Assembly: GCF_021021435.1 (NCBI RefSeq)
Contig: NZ_JAINWI010000017.1
Span: 62,001-126,000 of the forward strand
DNA length: 64,000 bases
Reading direction: 5' to 3'
DNA from: Seohaeicola saemankumensis
Lineage (GTDB): Bacteria; Pseudomonadota; Alphaproteobacteria; Rhodobacterales; Rhodobacteraceae
Part shown: positions 17,469 to 27,406 of the stretch, in pieces
Layout: every line of letters begins with the position of its first letter
Position numbering within the stretch: position 1 is the first letter of the stretch
Translations under genes and position numbers: made by a program
Notes under the pieces: model-generated
What the model was told of the DNA's origin: nothing
Seen by the model: only the letters and a program-made list of their open reading frames with translations
Databases searched by the model: none

Positions 17469-18575
17469 TCATTCCGCGGCATGCACAGCGACCCGGCGTT
17501 CATGCGCACCAGACCAATGCACAAGCGCGCGCAAACCTGTGTCCAAGGATATCTCTGGAATCCACCCCAGAAGGCCGGCAGCGCGCCTGATATCGGCGAC
17601 AGAGTGGCGAATATCGCCGGGACGGTAGGCGCCGGTGATCTGCAGCGCGTCATCGGACCGGCCAATCAACGCGGCGAGTTTGCGCGCCACGTCATAGATC
17701 GTAGTGCCCTGACCGGACCCGATATCAATTGCTTCATCGGGCAGACCAGCGATCAGACCGATACGGACAAAGGCGCGCACTGCGTCGTCGACAAAAAGGA
17801 AGTCACGCGTAATCTGCCCGTCCTCATAGATATTCAGCATGCGCCCGCTACACAGTTGCTGGCAGAAGATCGACAACACGCCGGTATATGGATTATGCAG
17901 CGACTGGCCCGGACCATAGATGTTTTGCAAGCGGAGTATCCCGACGCTGGTATCGGTGCCCCAGAACGCGTGGCGCAAAAGGTGTTCCTGCATCAGCTTG
18001 GTCGCAGCATAGACCGAGGATGGCGCAACCGGGCTGCCGGCCTGCGTGGGGACAGGGACCAGTGGCAGACCATTCGCGCCGCGCGGCAGAAAGCAGCCAA
18101 CCGCCAGATCATCGGGCGATCGTTGCAACGGGGCGGCGGGCCGGCCGCCTGCGTCGATATAGGCACCTTCGCCATAAACAGCGCGCGAACCCGCCAGCAC
18201 AATTCGCGCAGGTCTGACCCCTGACTGCCGCATCGCTAGCACCAGATTGGCAGTCCCCATCACATTGACATCGCAATAGCGTAACGGGTGATCAAATGAC
18301 TGTCCTGTTCCCGTTTCGGCGGCAAGGTGATAGACTAGATCCGGCTTTGCCTGCGCAAAGACCGCCTGCAACGCTGCAAGATCGCGCAGATCGCCGACAC
18401 GCACATTGATCCCTTGCTGCGCCATGTGCAGGCGCGTTGCCATCGGGTCTTGATGGGCTTGGGGATGGAAGCTGTCATAGACAATCACGCGGTGGTGACG
18501 CGACAATTCAGCGGCCAGTCGCGCACCGATGAAGCCGGCACCGCCCGTGATCAGGATAGTTTTGGTTGCTGACAT
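17469..18575 (-). CDS. NAD-dependent sugar epimerase (dTDP-L-rhamnose 4-epimerase-like)
   Basis: A 368-residue extended short-chain dehydrogenase. It has [12 protein letters not shown] for NAD binding, the SSVYAATKLMQEH catalytic Tyr/Lys pair, and LQNIYGPGQSLHNPYTG, which resembles WbiB-type dTDP-L-rhamnose 4-epimerases that make dTDP-6-deoxy-L-talose. Start ATG 18575 is chosen because the 40 residues upstream are not fold-like. The adjacent rmlABCD genes provide dTDP-L-rhamnose, which fits. Other hexose epimerases of the same fold cannot be excluded. Confidence 0.8.
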   Translation of the reverse strand: MSATKTILITGGAGFIGARLAAELSRHHRVIVYDSFHPQAHQDPMATRLHMAQQGINVRVGDLRDLAALQAVFAQAKPDLVYHLAAETGTGQSFDHPLRYCDVNVMGTANLVLAMRQSGVRPARIVLAGSRAVYGEGAYIDAGGRPAAPLQRSPDDLAVGCFLPRGANGLPLVPVPTQAGSPVAPSSVYAATKLMQEHLLRHAFWGTDTSVGILRLQNIYGPGQSLHNPYTGVLSIFCQQLCSGRMLNIYEDGQITRDFLFVDDAVRAFVRIGLIAGLPDEAIDIGSGQGTTIYDVARKLAALIGRSDDALQITGAYRPGDIRHSVADIRRAAGLLGWIPEISLDTGLRALVHWSGAHERRVAVHAAE

Positions 18576-18737
18576 ATTTGTTGCGCCCCGCAAGATTTCA
18601 CAGCTTGCAACCGGTCTTTTGTCAAATGCCAGAGCGTTCGGCACTGCCGTGATCGGCAATGCGGCACGTCCCTTGGCGCTGACACAACAGAACACAAGCT
18701 CTCACCTGCATCCTGACCCACTGACCTTAAAATCGGG

Positions 18738-19610
18738 TTATCCGAGCAACTTTTTCAGATATTTTCCGTATTCGTTTTTGGCGTAGCGGTCGGCCATCGC
18801 TTTGAGGGCTGCGTGATCGATCCAGCCGTTGTTGTAGGCGATTTCTTCGGGGCAGCCTGTTTGCATGCCCTGACGTTGTTCCAGGGTCCGCACAAAGTTG
18901 CCCGCATCCAGCAGGCTGGCATGAGTGCCCGTATCCAGCCAGGCATAGCCGCGCCCCATGCGTTGCACCGTCAGGTTGCCGTCGGCCAGATACATTTCCA
19001 GAAGGCTCGTGATTTCAAGCTCTCCGCGCGCCGAAGGGGTCACCTTGCGGGCCTTTTCAGGCGCATTGCCATCCAGAAAATAAAGCCCTGTAACTGCATA
19101 ATTCGACGCCGGCTTTTCCGGCTTTTCGATGATCGACTGTACCTGCCCGTCTGCGTCGAAGCTGACAACACCGTAGCGTTCGGGATCGCTGACCTGATAG
19201 CCGAAAACCGTGCCTCCCGTTGTCTGCCCGTCGGCGCCGCTGAGAAGTTCAGGCAGGCCATGCCCGAAAAAGATATTGTCCCCCAGCACCATGGCCGAGG
19301 GCGAACCGTCCAGAAACTCTTCGGCAAGGATATAGGCCTGCGCCAGACCGTCCGGCGAAGGTTGGTGGATGAAGGTGAAGGACAGCCCCCATTGGCTGCC
19401 ATCCCCCAAAAGACGCTTGAACTGATCCTGATCCTCGGGCGTGGTGATCAGCGCGATCTCGCGGATACCAGACAGCATAAGCACGCTGAGCGGGTAGTAG
19501 ATCATGGGTTTGTCGTAGATCGGCAGCAGTTGCTTCGACAGGCCCATGGTGATGGGATAAAGCCGCGTGCCCGAGCCACCGGCCAAAATGATGCCTTTGC
19601 GCTGTGTCAT
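18738..19610 (-). CDS. rmlA: Glucose-1-phosphate thymidylyltransferase
   Basis: A 290-residue nucleotidyltransferase, first step of dTDP-L-rhamnose synthesis (glucose-1-P + dTTP). The nucleotide loop [11 protein letters not shown] (12-22), [15 protein letters not shown] and the [12 protein letters not shown] metal-site region are all standard. It lies one base after rmlD in the order C-B-D-A on the minus strand. Confidence 0.97.
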   Translation of the reverse strand: MTQRKGIILAGGSGTRLYPITMGLSKQLLPIYDKPMIYYPLSVLMLSGIREIALITTPEDQDQFKRLLGDGSQWGLSFTFIHQPSPDGLAQAYILAEEFLDGSPSAMVLGDNIFFGHGLPELLSGADGQTTGGTVFGYQVSDPERYGVVSFDADGQVQSIIEKPEKPASNYAVTGLYFLDGNAPEKARKVTPSARGELEITSLLEMYLADGNLTVQRMGRGYAWLDTGTHASLLDAGNFVRTLEQRQGMQTGCPEEIAYNNGWIDHAALKAMADRYAKNEYGKYLKKLLG

Positions 19611-19611
19611 C

Positions 19612-20472
19612 TCAATTCTCCTTCAGATCGGCCAGAATATCGCGCAGGCTTTCGCGCCAATCAGGCCGTTCAATCCCGTAATCGCGGGTCAGGGCCGTGC
19701 AGTCCATGCGGGAGTTCGCGGGGCGACGGGCGGGGGTGGGATAGGCCGAGGTAGGAATATCCTCGACCATGCAGGTCAGGCCGGACCCGGCGAAAATCGC
19801 GCGCGCGAAATCAGCCCAACTGACATCGGGGGCGCCGCTGAAATGATAAGTGCCGGTGGTGCCCTGGCCTGCGTGGAAGGCGCGCGTCATGGTCAGAAGG
19901 GCCGCCGCGATATCGGCAGCGGCGGTAGGGCCGCCGATCTGATCGGCGACGATGGTGAGCGTATCACGCTCTGCTCCCAGCCGCAGCATCGTTTTGACGA
20001 AATTCGCACCATGGGCCGAGACAACCCAAGATGTCCGCAAGATCGCGTGGGGGCCACCTGCGGCGCGCACAGCAACCTCGCCTGCCAGTTTCGAGCGGCC
20101 ATAGCCACCCAGAGGCCCGGTCACATCATCGGGCTGCCATGGCTGCGTGCCGCTTCCGTCAAAGACGTAATCGGTCGAGATATGCAGGAAGGGGATGCCC
20201 CGCGCGGCACAGGCCTGCGCCATCGCGCCGGGAGCGGAGCCGTTGATGGTCGTGGCGAGGTCTTCCTCGGTTTCGGCACGGTCCACGGCGGTATAGGCGG
20301 CGGCATTGATCACCACATCAGCGTCCGAGGCGGCAATCGCGGCGGCGCAGGCCGCGGGGTCCGACAGGTCCGCGCGGTTGCGCCCCAGACAGGTCATCAC
20401 GACATCATCGCCAGCCCGCCGCGCCAGTTCGGTGGCAACCTGTCCGGTCTGCCCGAAAACCAGAACCCGCAT
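19612..20472 (-). CDS. rmlD: dTDP-4-dehydrorhamnose reductase
   Basis: A 286-residue NAD(P)H-dependent reductase, last step of dTDP-L-rhamnose synthesis. It has [14 protein letters not shown] at the N-terminus, [12 protein letters not shown] and the STDYVFDG plus YGRSKLAGE catalytic motifs. Two adjacent ATG codons (20475 and 20472) both overlap the rmlB stop; I list the second, since the family starts MRVLVFG. Confidence 0.96.
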   Translation of the reverse strand: MRVLVFGQTGQVATELARRAGDDVVMTCLGRNRADLSDPAACAAAIAASDADVVINAAAYTAVDRAETEEDLATTINGSAPGAMAQACAARGIPFLHISTDYVFDGSGTQPWQPDDVTGPLGGYGRSKLAGEVAVRAAGGPHAILRTSWVVSAHGANFVKTMLRLGAERDTLTIVADQIGGPTAAADIAAALLTMTRAFHAGQGTTGTYHFSGAPDVSWADFARAIFAGSGLTCMVEDIPTSAYPTPARRPANSRMDCTALTRDYGIERPDWRESLRDILADLKEN

Positions 20473-21521
20473 CATGCCTTGGTCCCCAGACGCTGGCCGA
20501 CGCCTGCGCGCTCTTGCAGGGGGCGCCACCATGCCTCGTTCTCGAGATACCATCGCACGGTGCGGCGCAGACCCTCTTCGACCGTGACGGAAGGACGCCA
20601 GCCCAGTTCGGCACAGATGCGCGAAGGATCAATGGCATAGCGCGCGTCATGGCCGGGGCGGTCGGTGACGAAGGTGATCTGGTCGCTATACGCGCCTTCC
20701 GGCTTGGGGCGCAGAACGTCGAGGATCTCACAGAGTGTCCGGACCAGTTCAAGGTTCGTGCGCTCGTTCTCGCCGCCGATATTGTAGCTGCGACCCAGCG
20801 CGCCTTTCTCCAGAACCAGCAGGAGGGCATCGGCGTGATCCTCGACATAAAGCCAGTCACGGATGTTCGACCCGTCGCCGTAGATCGGTAGCGGCTTGCC
20901 TGCCAAAGCGTTCAGGATGATCACCGGCACCAGTTTTTCGGGGAAATGATAGGGGCCGTAATTGTTGGAGCAGTTGGTCAGGACAACCGGCAGGCCATAG
21001 GTTTCGTGCCAGGCACGCACCAGATGGTCACTCGCGGCTTTCGACGCCGAATAGGGCGAGCGCGGATCATAGGGCGTGTCTTCGGTGAATTTGACCGCAG
21101 GATCGGCCGGCAGAGAGCCGAATACCTCATCCGTGGAAATATGGTGGAAGCGGAAATGGGCGGGCTTGCCCTGTGCGATCCAGAAGCTGCGCGCGGCCTC
21201 CAGCATGTTGTAGGTGCCAGTGATATTCGTCTCGATAAAGTCTTCAGGTCCGTCGATCGAGCGGTCCACGTGACTTTCGGCGGCAAGGTGCATCACGGCA
21301 TCGGGCTGATGCACGGCAAAAATACGGTCAAGGGTCGCGCGGTCACGGATATCGGCATGTTCAAAGGCGTAGCGCGGATCGTCCGCCACCGATGCCACGT
21401 TATCGAGGCAGGCCGCATAGGTCAGCGCATCAAGGTTCACGACCTGATGCCCGCGCGACACTGCAAGCCGCACAACAGCCGAGCCGATAAATCCGGCACC
21501 GCCGGTAATCAGAAGTTTCAT
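20472..21521 (-). CDS. rmlB: dTDP-glucose 4,6-dehydratase
   Basis: A 349-residue extended SDR, second step of dTDP-L-rhamnose synthesis. [12 protein letters not shown] binds [16 protein letters not shown] and STDEVFGSL follow, and the catalytic [10 protein letters not shown] is intact. It starts just three bases after rmlC ends. Confidence 0.97.
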   Translation of the reverse strand: MKLLITGGAGFIGSAVVRLAVSRGHQVVNLDALTYAACLDNVASVADDPRYAFEHADIRDRATLDRIFAVHQPDAVMHLAAESHVDRSIDGPEDFIETNITGTYNMLEAARSFWIAQGKPAHFRFHHISTDEVFGSLPADPAVKFTEDTPYDPRSPYSASKAASDHLVRAWHETYGLPVVLTNCSNNYGPYHFPEKLVPVIILNALAGKPLPIYGDGSNIRDWLYVEDHADALLLVLEKGALGRSYNIGGENERTNLELVRTLCEILDVLRPKPEGAYSDQITFVTDRPGHDARYAIDPSRICAELGWRPSVTVEEGLRRTVRWYLENEAWWRPLQERAGVGQRLGTKA

Positions 21522-21524
21522 ATC

Positions 21525-22091
21525 TCAAACCTCGAACACAAAGGGCGAGTCAAAGTCCCGCAGCAGTGGCGCCTTGGCGTCCTTGTCGGATAAAAGCACG
21601 TCAACCCCCGCAGGCAGCCCCCAGTCGATCCCGATTGACGGATCGTCGAAGCGGATCGCGCCGTCACATTCCGGCGCATAATAATCCGTACATTTATAGA
21701 TGATCTCGGTATCCGGTTCACGCGTTACAAAGCCGTGCAGAAAACCCTCCGGCACCAGCAATTGCCGTCCGTTCTCGAAAGACAACTCGACTCCGAACCA
21801 TTGCCCGTAGGTCGGTGATCCACGCCGGATATCGACAGCGACGTCGAATAGGCGGCCTTTGCCACAACGGACCAGTTTGGCCTGTGCATGCGGCGGCGAC
21901 TGGACATGCAGCCCCCGGACAGTGCCCGAACGTGCAGACAAGGAATGATTGTCCTGCACGAATTCCAGCGTGATTCCATGACCGGCCAGCGTGGAACGAT
22001 TGTAACTTTCAGAGAAAAATCCGCGCGCATCACCAAAACGGGCAGGTGTCAGGACAAGAAGACCCGGCAGAGCGGTTGGTTCAATCTTCAC
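21525..22091 (-). CDS. rmlC: dTDP-4-dehydrorhamnose 3,5-epimerase
   Basis: A 188-residue cupin. The fold is recognisable from PARFGDARGFFSESYN, QDNHSLSARSGTVRGLH (with the catalytic His) and RRGSPTYGQWFGVEL and PEGFLHGF. I chose the GTG at 22091: AAAGGAAT precedes it at the right distance, and the family starts only a few residues before the PGLLVL segment. An ATG at 22151 would add 20 unrelated residues. It is the first gene of the glycan block. Confidence 0.94.
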   Translation of the reverse strand: MKIEPTALPGLLVLTPARFGDARGFFSESYNRSTLAGHGITLEFVQDNHSLSARSGTVRGLHVQSPPHAQAKLVRCGKGRLFDVAVDIRRGSPTYGQWFGVELSFENGRQLLVPEGFLHGFVTREPDTEIIYKCTDYYAPECDGAIRFDDPSIGIDWGLPAGVDVLLSDKDAKAPLLRDFDSPFVFEV

Positions 22092-22292
22092 ACACAATTC
22101 CTTTACGAAATATACCCCTCGTTGCGTAGCAAGCCTGGCGACGCTTGTCACGCGCCTCTGTTGCAGGGATCACACCGGACGCGCCTTGCTGACCTCTTGA
22201 CCTCCCGCACGCTTCCCATATGAGGGCGTGCAACATATGGTGGACGCGACTGGGGAAGGTGGCGTTTTTCGCGGGAAATTTGGGGATACGGT

Positions 22293-23102
22293 TTGGCGCA
22301 TATTATCGTTGTCGGAAATGAAAAAGGCGGCGCGGGCAAATCCACCGTGTCGATGCATGTTGCGACCGCGCTGGCACGGCTTGGACATCGCGTCGGCGCA
22401 CTGGACCTTGATCTGCGCCAGAAGACCTTTGGCCGCTATGCCGAGAATCGGGCAACATTTCTGGCTAAATCGGCACTAGCCCTGCCAAGTGCCGCATATA
22501 TTGATCTGCCCGAACCCGATCCTGCGACCCTGAAAGAGGGTGAGAACCCTTATGATCAACGCCTGTCCGCCGCAATTGCCCTGCTTGATCCGGTCAGCGA
22601 CTTCATCGTGATCGACTGTCCGGGCTCGCACACACGGTTAAGCCAGGTCGCGCATAGCCTTGCCGATACGCTGATTACACCGCTCAACGACAGCTTCATT
22701 GATTTCGACCTGCTGGCCCATGTGGATGGCGACGGCAAGAAAATCCTCGGTCCCTCGGTCTATTCCGAAATGGTCTGGAGTGCGCGACAGTTGCGCGCGC
22801 AGGCCGGTTTGAAACCGATCGACTGGATTGTTGTCAGGAACCGTCTGGGCGCGCAGCAGATGGTGAACAAAGAAAAGATGGGCCGCGCGCTGGACAATCT
22901 GGCCAAGCGGATCGGGTTCCGCGTGGCCCCCGGCTTCAACGAGCGGGTGATTTTCCGCGAGTTGTTCCCGCGCGGGCTGACCTTGCTGGACCTCAAGGAT
23001 ATCGGGGTCAAACAGTTGAATATCTCGAACGTGGCCGCGCGTCAGGAATTGCGCGATCTGGTCAAGGCGCTGAACCTGCCGGGGGTCGAGGCAAAGTTCT
23101 GA
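22293..23102 (+). CDS. mipZ: Division-plane positioning ATPase MipZ
   Basis: A 269-residue ParA-superfamily ATPase. The deviant Walker A motif VGNEKGGAGKST (7-18), the DLDLRQKTFGRYAENR segment and FIVIDCPG match MipZ, which forms a gradient from ParB at the cell poles and blocks FtsZ away from midcell. The only start that gives the family N-terminus is TTG 22293, with GGGGAT upstream; this weak start could limit the protein. It is transcribed away from the rml genes, with 201 bases between. Confidence 0.92.
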   Translation: MAHIIVVGNEKGGAGKSTVSMHVATALARLGHRVGALDLDLRQKTFGRYAENRATFLAKSALALPSAAYIDLPEPDPATLKEGENPYDQRLSAAIALLDPVSDFIVIDCPGSHTRLSQVAHSLADTLITPLNDSFIDFDLLAHVDGDGKKILGPSVYSEMVWSARQLRAQAGLKPIDWIVVRNRLGAQQMVNKEKMGRALDNLAKRIGFRVAPGFNERVIFRELFPRGLTLLDLKDIGVKQLNISNVAARQELRDLVKALNLPGVEAKF

Positions 23103-23123
23103 AGACACCTTGGGAAAGGTGAT

Positions 23124-23561
23124 TCAGCCCATGCGCGCCAGTTTGCGTAAAGCGCCCCGCAAGACGCGTTCCTCTTCGGCGCTGAGTTTGACTGACAAGG
23201 TTTGATCATAGCTTTCGGCCACTCCGTGCAGGTCGCGATAGGCGGCGCGCCCTTGTCCTGTCAGTTCCAGATGTTCCTGCCGCCGGTCGGCATCATCCGG
23301 TGCACGCGTCAGGAACCGTCGCTCTTCCAACCGCTGTACGGCGCGGCTGATCTTGGTCTTGTGCATTTTGGATCTTGCACCAATGTCTTTTGCGGTCAGG
23401 CGCCCATAGAGCCCCAGATGGAACAGCACCCGCCATTCGGTGCGCAGCATCCCGTAGCGATCCTTGTAAACCTGCTGGAAGGCCAAACTGCTTTCCTCGG
23501 CCGCCTGATTCAGCAGATAGGGCAGAAAATTCTGCAAATCGAAATCATCTTTTTGTGGCAT
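23124..23561 (-). CDS. MarR-family transcriptional regulator next to hmgA
   Basis: A 145-residue winged-helix regulator. The DNA-binding half is clear: GRLTAKDIGARSKMHKTKISRAVQRLEERRFLTR, with the wing Asp-Arg in DDADRRQ. It is divergent from hmgA with only 70 bases between their start codons, so it probably controls the homogentisate genes and itself. The effector may be homogentisate or a related phenol. Confidence 0.87.
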   Translation of the reverse strand: MPQKDDFDLQNFLPYLLNQAAEESSLAFQQVYKDRYGMLRTEWRVLFHLGLYGRLTAKDIGARSKMHKTKISRAVQRLEERRFLTRAPDDADRRQEHLELTGQGRAAYRDLHGVAESYDQTLSVKLSAEEERVLRGALRKLARMG

Positions 23562-23578
23562 GATGCGGACTCCCTCTG

Positions 23579-23607
23579 TTGTTAGTTACAAAATCAACCG
23601 TTAACAG
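23579..23607 (+). promoter_or_regulatory. Candidate hmgA promoter with embedded dyad
   Basis: TTGTTA and TAACAG are separated by 17 bases, 25 bases before the hmgA start. The same positions make an inverted repeat TGTTA (23580-23584) / TAACA (23602-23606), a plausible site for the divergent MarR protein. Confidence 0.4.
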
Positions 23608-23631
23608 CGCAACCATAAAGGAGGACGCATC

Positions 23632-24993
23632 ATGAATCGCCCAACGCTTCCGCATTCCTTCGTGCAGGCTGCCACGCCCCAAGGCACGACACCAGGCTAT
23701 ATGCCCGGCTTCGGCAATGACTTCGAGACCGAGGCTTTGCCCGGCGCGCTGCCGCAAGGCATGAACAGCCCGCAAAAGTGCAATTATGGTCTTTATGGTG
23801 AGCAACTATCCGGCACGGCCTTTACCGCGCCCAGCCATCAAAACGAGCGCACGTGGTGCTACCGCATCCGGCCTTCGGTCAAGCATTCCAAGCGCTATGT
23901 GAAAATGGACGTGCCCTACTGGAAATCAGCCCCGCATATCGACCCCGATGTGATCAGCTTGGGCCAGTATCGCTGGGATCCCGTGCCGCATACCGATACC
24001 CCGCTGACATGGATCACCGGCATGCGCACGATGACCACAGCGGGGGATGTGAACACGCAGGTCGGCATGGCAAGCCATGTCTATCTGGTGACAGCATCCA
24101 TGCAGGATGAATACTTTTTCTCGGCTGACAGTGAAGTGCTGATTGTTCCGCAAGAAGGCCGCCTGCGCTTTTGCACCGAGTTGGGGATCATTGATCTGGA
24201 ACCCAAGGAGATCGCGATCATCCCGCGCGGGTTGCTCTATAGGGTAGAGGTGATCGAAGGCCCCGCCCGCGGATTTGTCTGCGAAAACTACGGTCAAAAA
24301 TTCGATTTGCCCGGTCGCGGCCCGATTGGTGCCAACTGCATGGCGAACCGGCGCGATTTCAAAACGCCTGTCGCGGCTTTCGAGGATCGCGAGGTGCCAT
24401 CATCCGTCGTGATCAAATGGTGCGGCCAGTTCCACCGGACCGAGATCGGCCATTCCCCCTTGGATGTGGTGGCATGGCACGGCAATTACGCACCCGTCAA
24501 ATACGACCTGCGGACCTATTGCCCGGTCGGTGCGATCCTGTTCGATCATCCCGATCCGTCGATCTTTACCGTGCTGACAGCGCCTTCGGGGGTCGAGGGG
24601 ACCGCCAATATCGACTTTGTGCTATTCCGCGAACGCTGGATGGTGGCCGAGGATACATTCCGTCCGCCGTGGTATCACAAGAACATCATGTCCGAGATGA
24701 TGGGTAATATCTACGGCCAGTATGACGCCAAGCCCAAAGGCTTCGTGCCGGGCGGGTTGAGCCTGCATAATATGATGCTGCCGCATGGCCCGGACAAGAA
24801 CGCCTTTGAAGGCGCGGCGAATGCCGATCTCAAAGCGGAAAAGCTGGACAACACCATGTCCTTCATGTTCGAAACCCGTTTCCCGCAGCATCTGACGCGC
24901 TTCGCAGCCGAGGAGGCACCCTTGCAGGACGACTATATCGACTGCTGGGACAGCCTCGAGAAGAAGTTCGACGGCACGCCCGGCAAGAAATAG
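23632..24993 (+). CDS. hmgA: Homogentisate 1,2-dioxygenase
   Basis: A 453-residue iron dioxygenase that opens homogentisate to maleylacetoacetate, the central step of Phe/Tyr breakdown. The N-terminus [21 protein letters not shown] is diagnostic (shown here in part), and the iron-site region appears as [19 protein letters not shown] with the Glu and His ligands. An AAGGAGG site precedes the ATG. First gene of a plus-strand unit with fahA and hydroxylase genes. Confidence 0.97.
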   Translation: MNRPTLPHSFVQAATPQGTTPGYMPGFGNDFETEALPGALPQGMNSPQKCNYGLYGEQLSGTAFTAPSHQNERTWCYRIRPSVKHSKRYVKMDVPYWKSAPHIDPDVISLGQYRWDPVPHTDTPLTWITGMRTMTTAGDVNTQVGMASHVYLVTASMQDEYFFSADSEVLIVPQEGRLRFCTELGIIDLEPKEIAIIPRGLLYRVEVIEGPARGFVCENYGQKFDLPGRGPIGANCMANRRDFKTPVAAFEDREVPSSVVIKWCGQFHRTEIGHSPLDVVAWHGNYAPVKYDLRTYCPVGAILFDHPDPSIFTVLTAPSGVEGTANIDFVLFRERWMVAEDTFRPPWYHKNIMSEMMGNIYGQYDAKPKGFVPGGLSLHNMMLPHGPDKNAFEGAANADLKAEKLDNTMSFMFETRFPQHLTRFAAEEAPLQDDYIDCWDSLEKKFDGTPGKK

Positions 24994-25096
24994 GCAGAAC
25001 ACTTAGCGCCGCTGGGCAGGGGTTTGCTCTCTTGCCCGCCTCTGACATTCCGGCCCCGCACCGGCAACGGGGCTGCCCCCCCGGAAGGACAAAGAC

Positions 25097-26353
25097 ATGC
25101 CCCTGATGACAAGCTGGGTGGCTTCGGCCAACACGCCCGGTCACCCGTTTCCACTCAACAACCTGCCTTGCGGCGTTTTCTCGACCGGCGAGGACGATCC
25201 GCGTTGCGGTGTCGCGATTGGCGACATGATCCTTGACTGCCGCGCCGCCGAGGATGAGGGGCTGCTGAACCTTGATGATGCGCCCGTCTTTGACGTGCCC
25301 TTCTGGAACGAGGTGATGGAATTGGGCCCCGAGGCGTGGACCGCGCTGCGCGCGCGGCTGATCCAGCTTCTGGCCGAGGGATCGCCGGATCGTGCGGCGG
25401 TCGAGGCTCATCTGGTGCCGATGGCCGATGCAGAGATGTATCTGCCCTTCCTTATTGCCGAATATACCGACTTTTACGCAGGCCGTCATCACGCCACCAA
25501 TGTCGGCACGATGTTCCGCGGCGCCGAGAATGCCTTGCCGCCCAATTGGTTGCACATGCCCATCGGCTATAACGGCCGGGCCTCGTCGGTTGTTGTTTCC
25601 GGCACGCCGGTGCGCCGCCCGTGGGGGCAGTTGAAAGCCCCTGACGATGCCGCGCCTCGGTTTGCGCCCTCGGCCCGTTTCGATCTGGAACTGGAAATGG
25701 GGGCGGTTGTGGGCATGCCCAGCGAAGGCCCTGTGACCGTGGATGAAGCCGATGCGATGATTTTCGGCTATGTGCTGCTGAACGACTGGTCCGCGCGCGA
25801 TATTCAGGCGTGGGAATACCAGCCGCTTGGGCCGTTTCAGGCCAAGGCGACCGCGACCAGTATCAGCCCGTGGATCGTGACGACAGCGGCGTTGGAGCCG
25901 TTTCGCGTTGACACGCCTGCCCGCGAGGTGCCGCTGCTGGATCACCTCAAGGATACTGACCCGATGCTGTACAACATCGACCTGAGCGTCACACTGGCAC
26001 CCGAAGGAAAGGCCGCCACGGAAATTGCACGGACCAATGCACGTGAATTGTACTATTCCGCAGCGCAACAACTCGCACATCACAGCAGCGCGGGTTGCCC
26101 GATGACACCCGGTGACCTTTTGGGGTCCGGCACCATCTCGGGCGCGGAAAAGCACCAGCGCGGCAGTCTGCTGGAACTCAGTTGGGGCGGCAAGGAACCC
26201 CTGACACTGGACAGCGGCGAGATCCGCAGCTTTCTCGAGGACGGCGACACCCTCACACTGGAAGGCAAAGCGCAGGGAGATGGCTACATTATCGGATTTG
26301 GCCCCTGCACCGGCACCATCCTGCCGGCGCTGAAAGACCCTTACGCAAGATAG
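25097..26353 (+). CDS. fahA: Fumarylacetoacetase
   Basis: A 418-residue hydrolase that splits fumarylacetoacetate to fumarate and acetoacetate. The N-terminal SH3-like part (NNLPCGVFSTGED) and the catalytic FAH fold (EYTDFYAGRHHATNVG, LELEMGAVVG, NDWSARDIQAWEYQPLGPF) are complete. A separate maleylacetoacetate isomerase gene is not seen in this window, so the trans isomer must be formed by an enzyme encoded elsewhere or spontaneously. Confidence 0.97.
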   Translation: MPLMTSWVASANTPGHPFPLNNLPCGVFSTGEDDPRCGVAIGDMILDCRAAEDEGLLNLDDAPVFDVPFWNEVMELGPEAWTALRARLIQLLAEGSPDRAAVEAHLVPMADAEMYLPFLIAEYTDFYAGRHHATNVGTMFRGAENALPPNWLHMPIGYNGRASSVVVSGTPVRRPWGQLKAPDDAAPRFAPSARFDLELEMGAVVGMPSEGPVTVDEADAMIFGYVLLNDWSARDIQAWEYQPLGPFQAKATATSISPWIVTTAALEPFRVDTPAREVPLLDHLKDTDPMLYNIDLSVTLAPEGKAATEIARTNARELYYSAAQQLAHHSSAGCPMTPGDLLGSGTISGAEKHQRGSLLELSWGGKEPLTLDSGEIRSFLEDGDTLTLEGKAQGDGYIIGFGPCTGTILPALKDPYAR

Positions 26354-26436
26354 GCCTGCCGTTTCATCTTGCCCGAAATATTCCCGCCGGAGGTGTCCCT
26401 CCCCAGCCCCGGCACCGCCCCTGAAAGGAAGACACC

Positions 26437-27387
26437 ATGGCCAAGGCTTTTGCATCGCAAGGCGACATGACCGAGAAAAAGATCACCTTCACCGAAGTGG
26501 GTGAAGGTGTATACGCCTTTACCGCCGAAGGCGATCCCAACTCGGGTGTCATCATTGGCGACGACTCCGTAATGATCGTCGAGGCGCAGGCGACCCCGCG
26601 TCTGGCCAATAAAGTGATCGACTGCGTCCGCTCTGTTACAGACAAGCCGATCAGCCATGTGGTGCTGACGCATTATCACGCAGTGCGCGTGCTGGGCGCA
26701 TCCGCCTTTGGTGCCAACCAGATCATCATGGGCGACAAGGCCCGCGCCATGGTGGTCGAACGCGGTCAGGAAGACTGGGACAGCGAGTTCCAGCGTTTCC
26801 CGCGTCTTTTCGAGGGGCATGAAAGCATCCCCGGCCTGACATGGCCCACCACGACTTTCAGTGATGACATGACCGTCTATCTGGGCAACCGCCGGATTGA
26901 CCTGATGCATCTAGGCCGCGCCCATACAGCTGGCGATATCGTGATCCACGTGCCCGACCAGAACGTGATGTTCACCGGCGATATCGTGGAATACCACTCG
27001 GCCTGCTACTGCGGTGACGGGCATTTCAGCGACTGGGGCGATACGCTGGATGCCATCGCCTCGTTCCAGGTGGACGCCATTGCACCGGGTCGCGGTGATG
27101 CGCTGATGGGGCAGGATATGGTCACGGCAGCGATCGAGAATACGCGCGATTTCGTCGACAGCACCTATAACGCCGCCGCCCGTGTGGCCGCCCGCGGTGG
27201 CAGTCTCAAAGAGGTGTGGGACGCCGTGCGTGCGGCTTGCGACCCCAAGTTCAAGGATTACGCCATTTACGAGCATTGCCTGCCCTTCAACGTCGCCCGC
27301 GCCTATGACGAGGCGCGCGGCATCGACACCCCCCGCATCTGGACCGCCCAGCGCGATATCGAGATGTGGGAAGCTTTGCAAAGCTGA
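26437..27387 (+). CDS. MBL-fold protein with incomplete metal site
   Basis: A 316-residue metallo-beta-lactamase-fold protein. The first metal motif, normally THxHxDH, reads THYHAVRV (78-85): His79 and His81 are kept, but the Asp and His that bind the second metal are Val83 and Arg84. Later elements are present (HLGRAHTAGD with a His, FTGDIVEYHSACYCGDGH). Enzymes of this fold hydrolyse esters, thioesters or lactones, often with two metals. Its place between fahA and a flavin hydroxylase suggests a role in the homogentisate route; a mono-metal or non-hydrolytic function is possible. Confidence 0.8.
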   Translation: MAKAFASQGDMTEKKITFTEVGEGVYAFTAEGDPNSGVIIGDDSVMIVEAQATPRLANKVIDCVRSVTDKPISHVVLTHYHAVRVLGASAFGANQIIMGDKARAMVVERGQEDWDSEFQRFPRLFEGHESIPGLTWPTTTFSDDMTVYLGNRRIDLMHLGRAHTAGDIVIHVPDQNVMFTGDIVEYHSACYCGDGHFSDWGDTLDAIASFQVDAIAPGRGDALMGQDMVTAAIENTRDFVDSTYNAAARVAARGGSLKEVWDAVRAACDPKFKDYAIYEHCLPFNVARAYDEARGIDTPRIWTAQRDIEMWEALQS

Positions 27388-27406
27388 TCAGTCGAGGGCG
27401 GCAGAC

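Noticed and set aside
24863-26455. A 530-codon open frame on the minus strand
   Set aside because: It is antisense to fahA and the ends of its neighbours; the sequence has no recognisable fold and all family evidence is on the plus strand.
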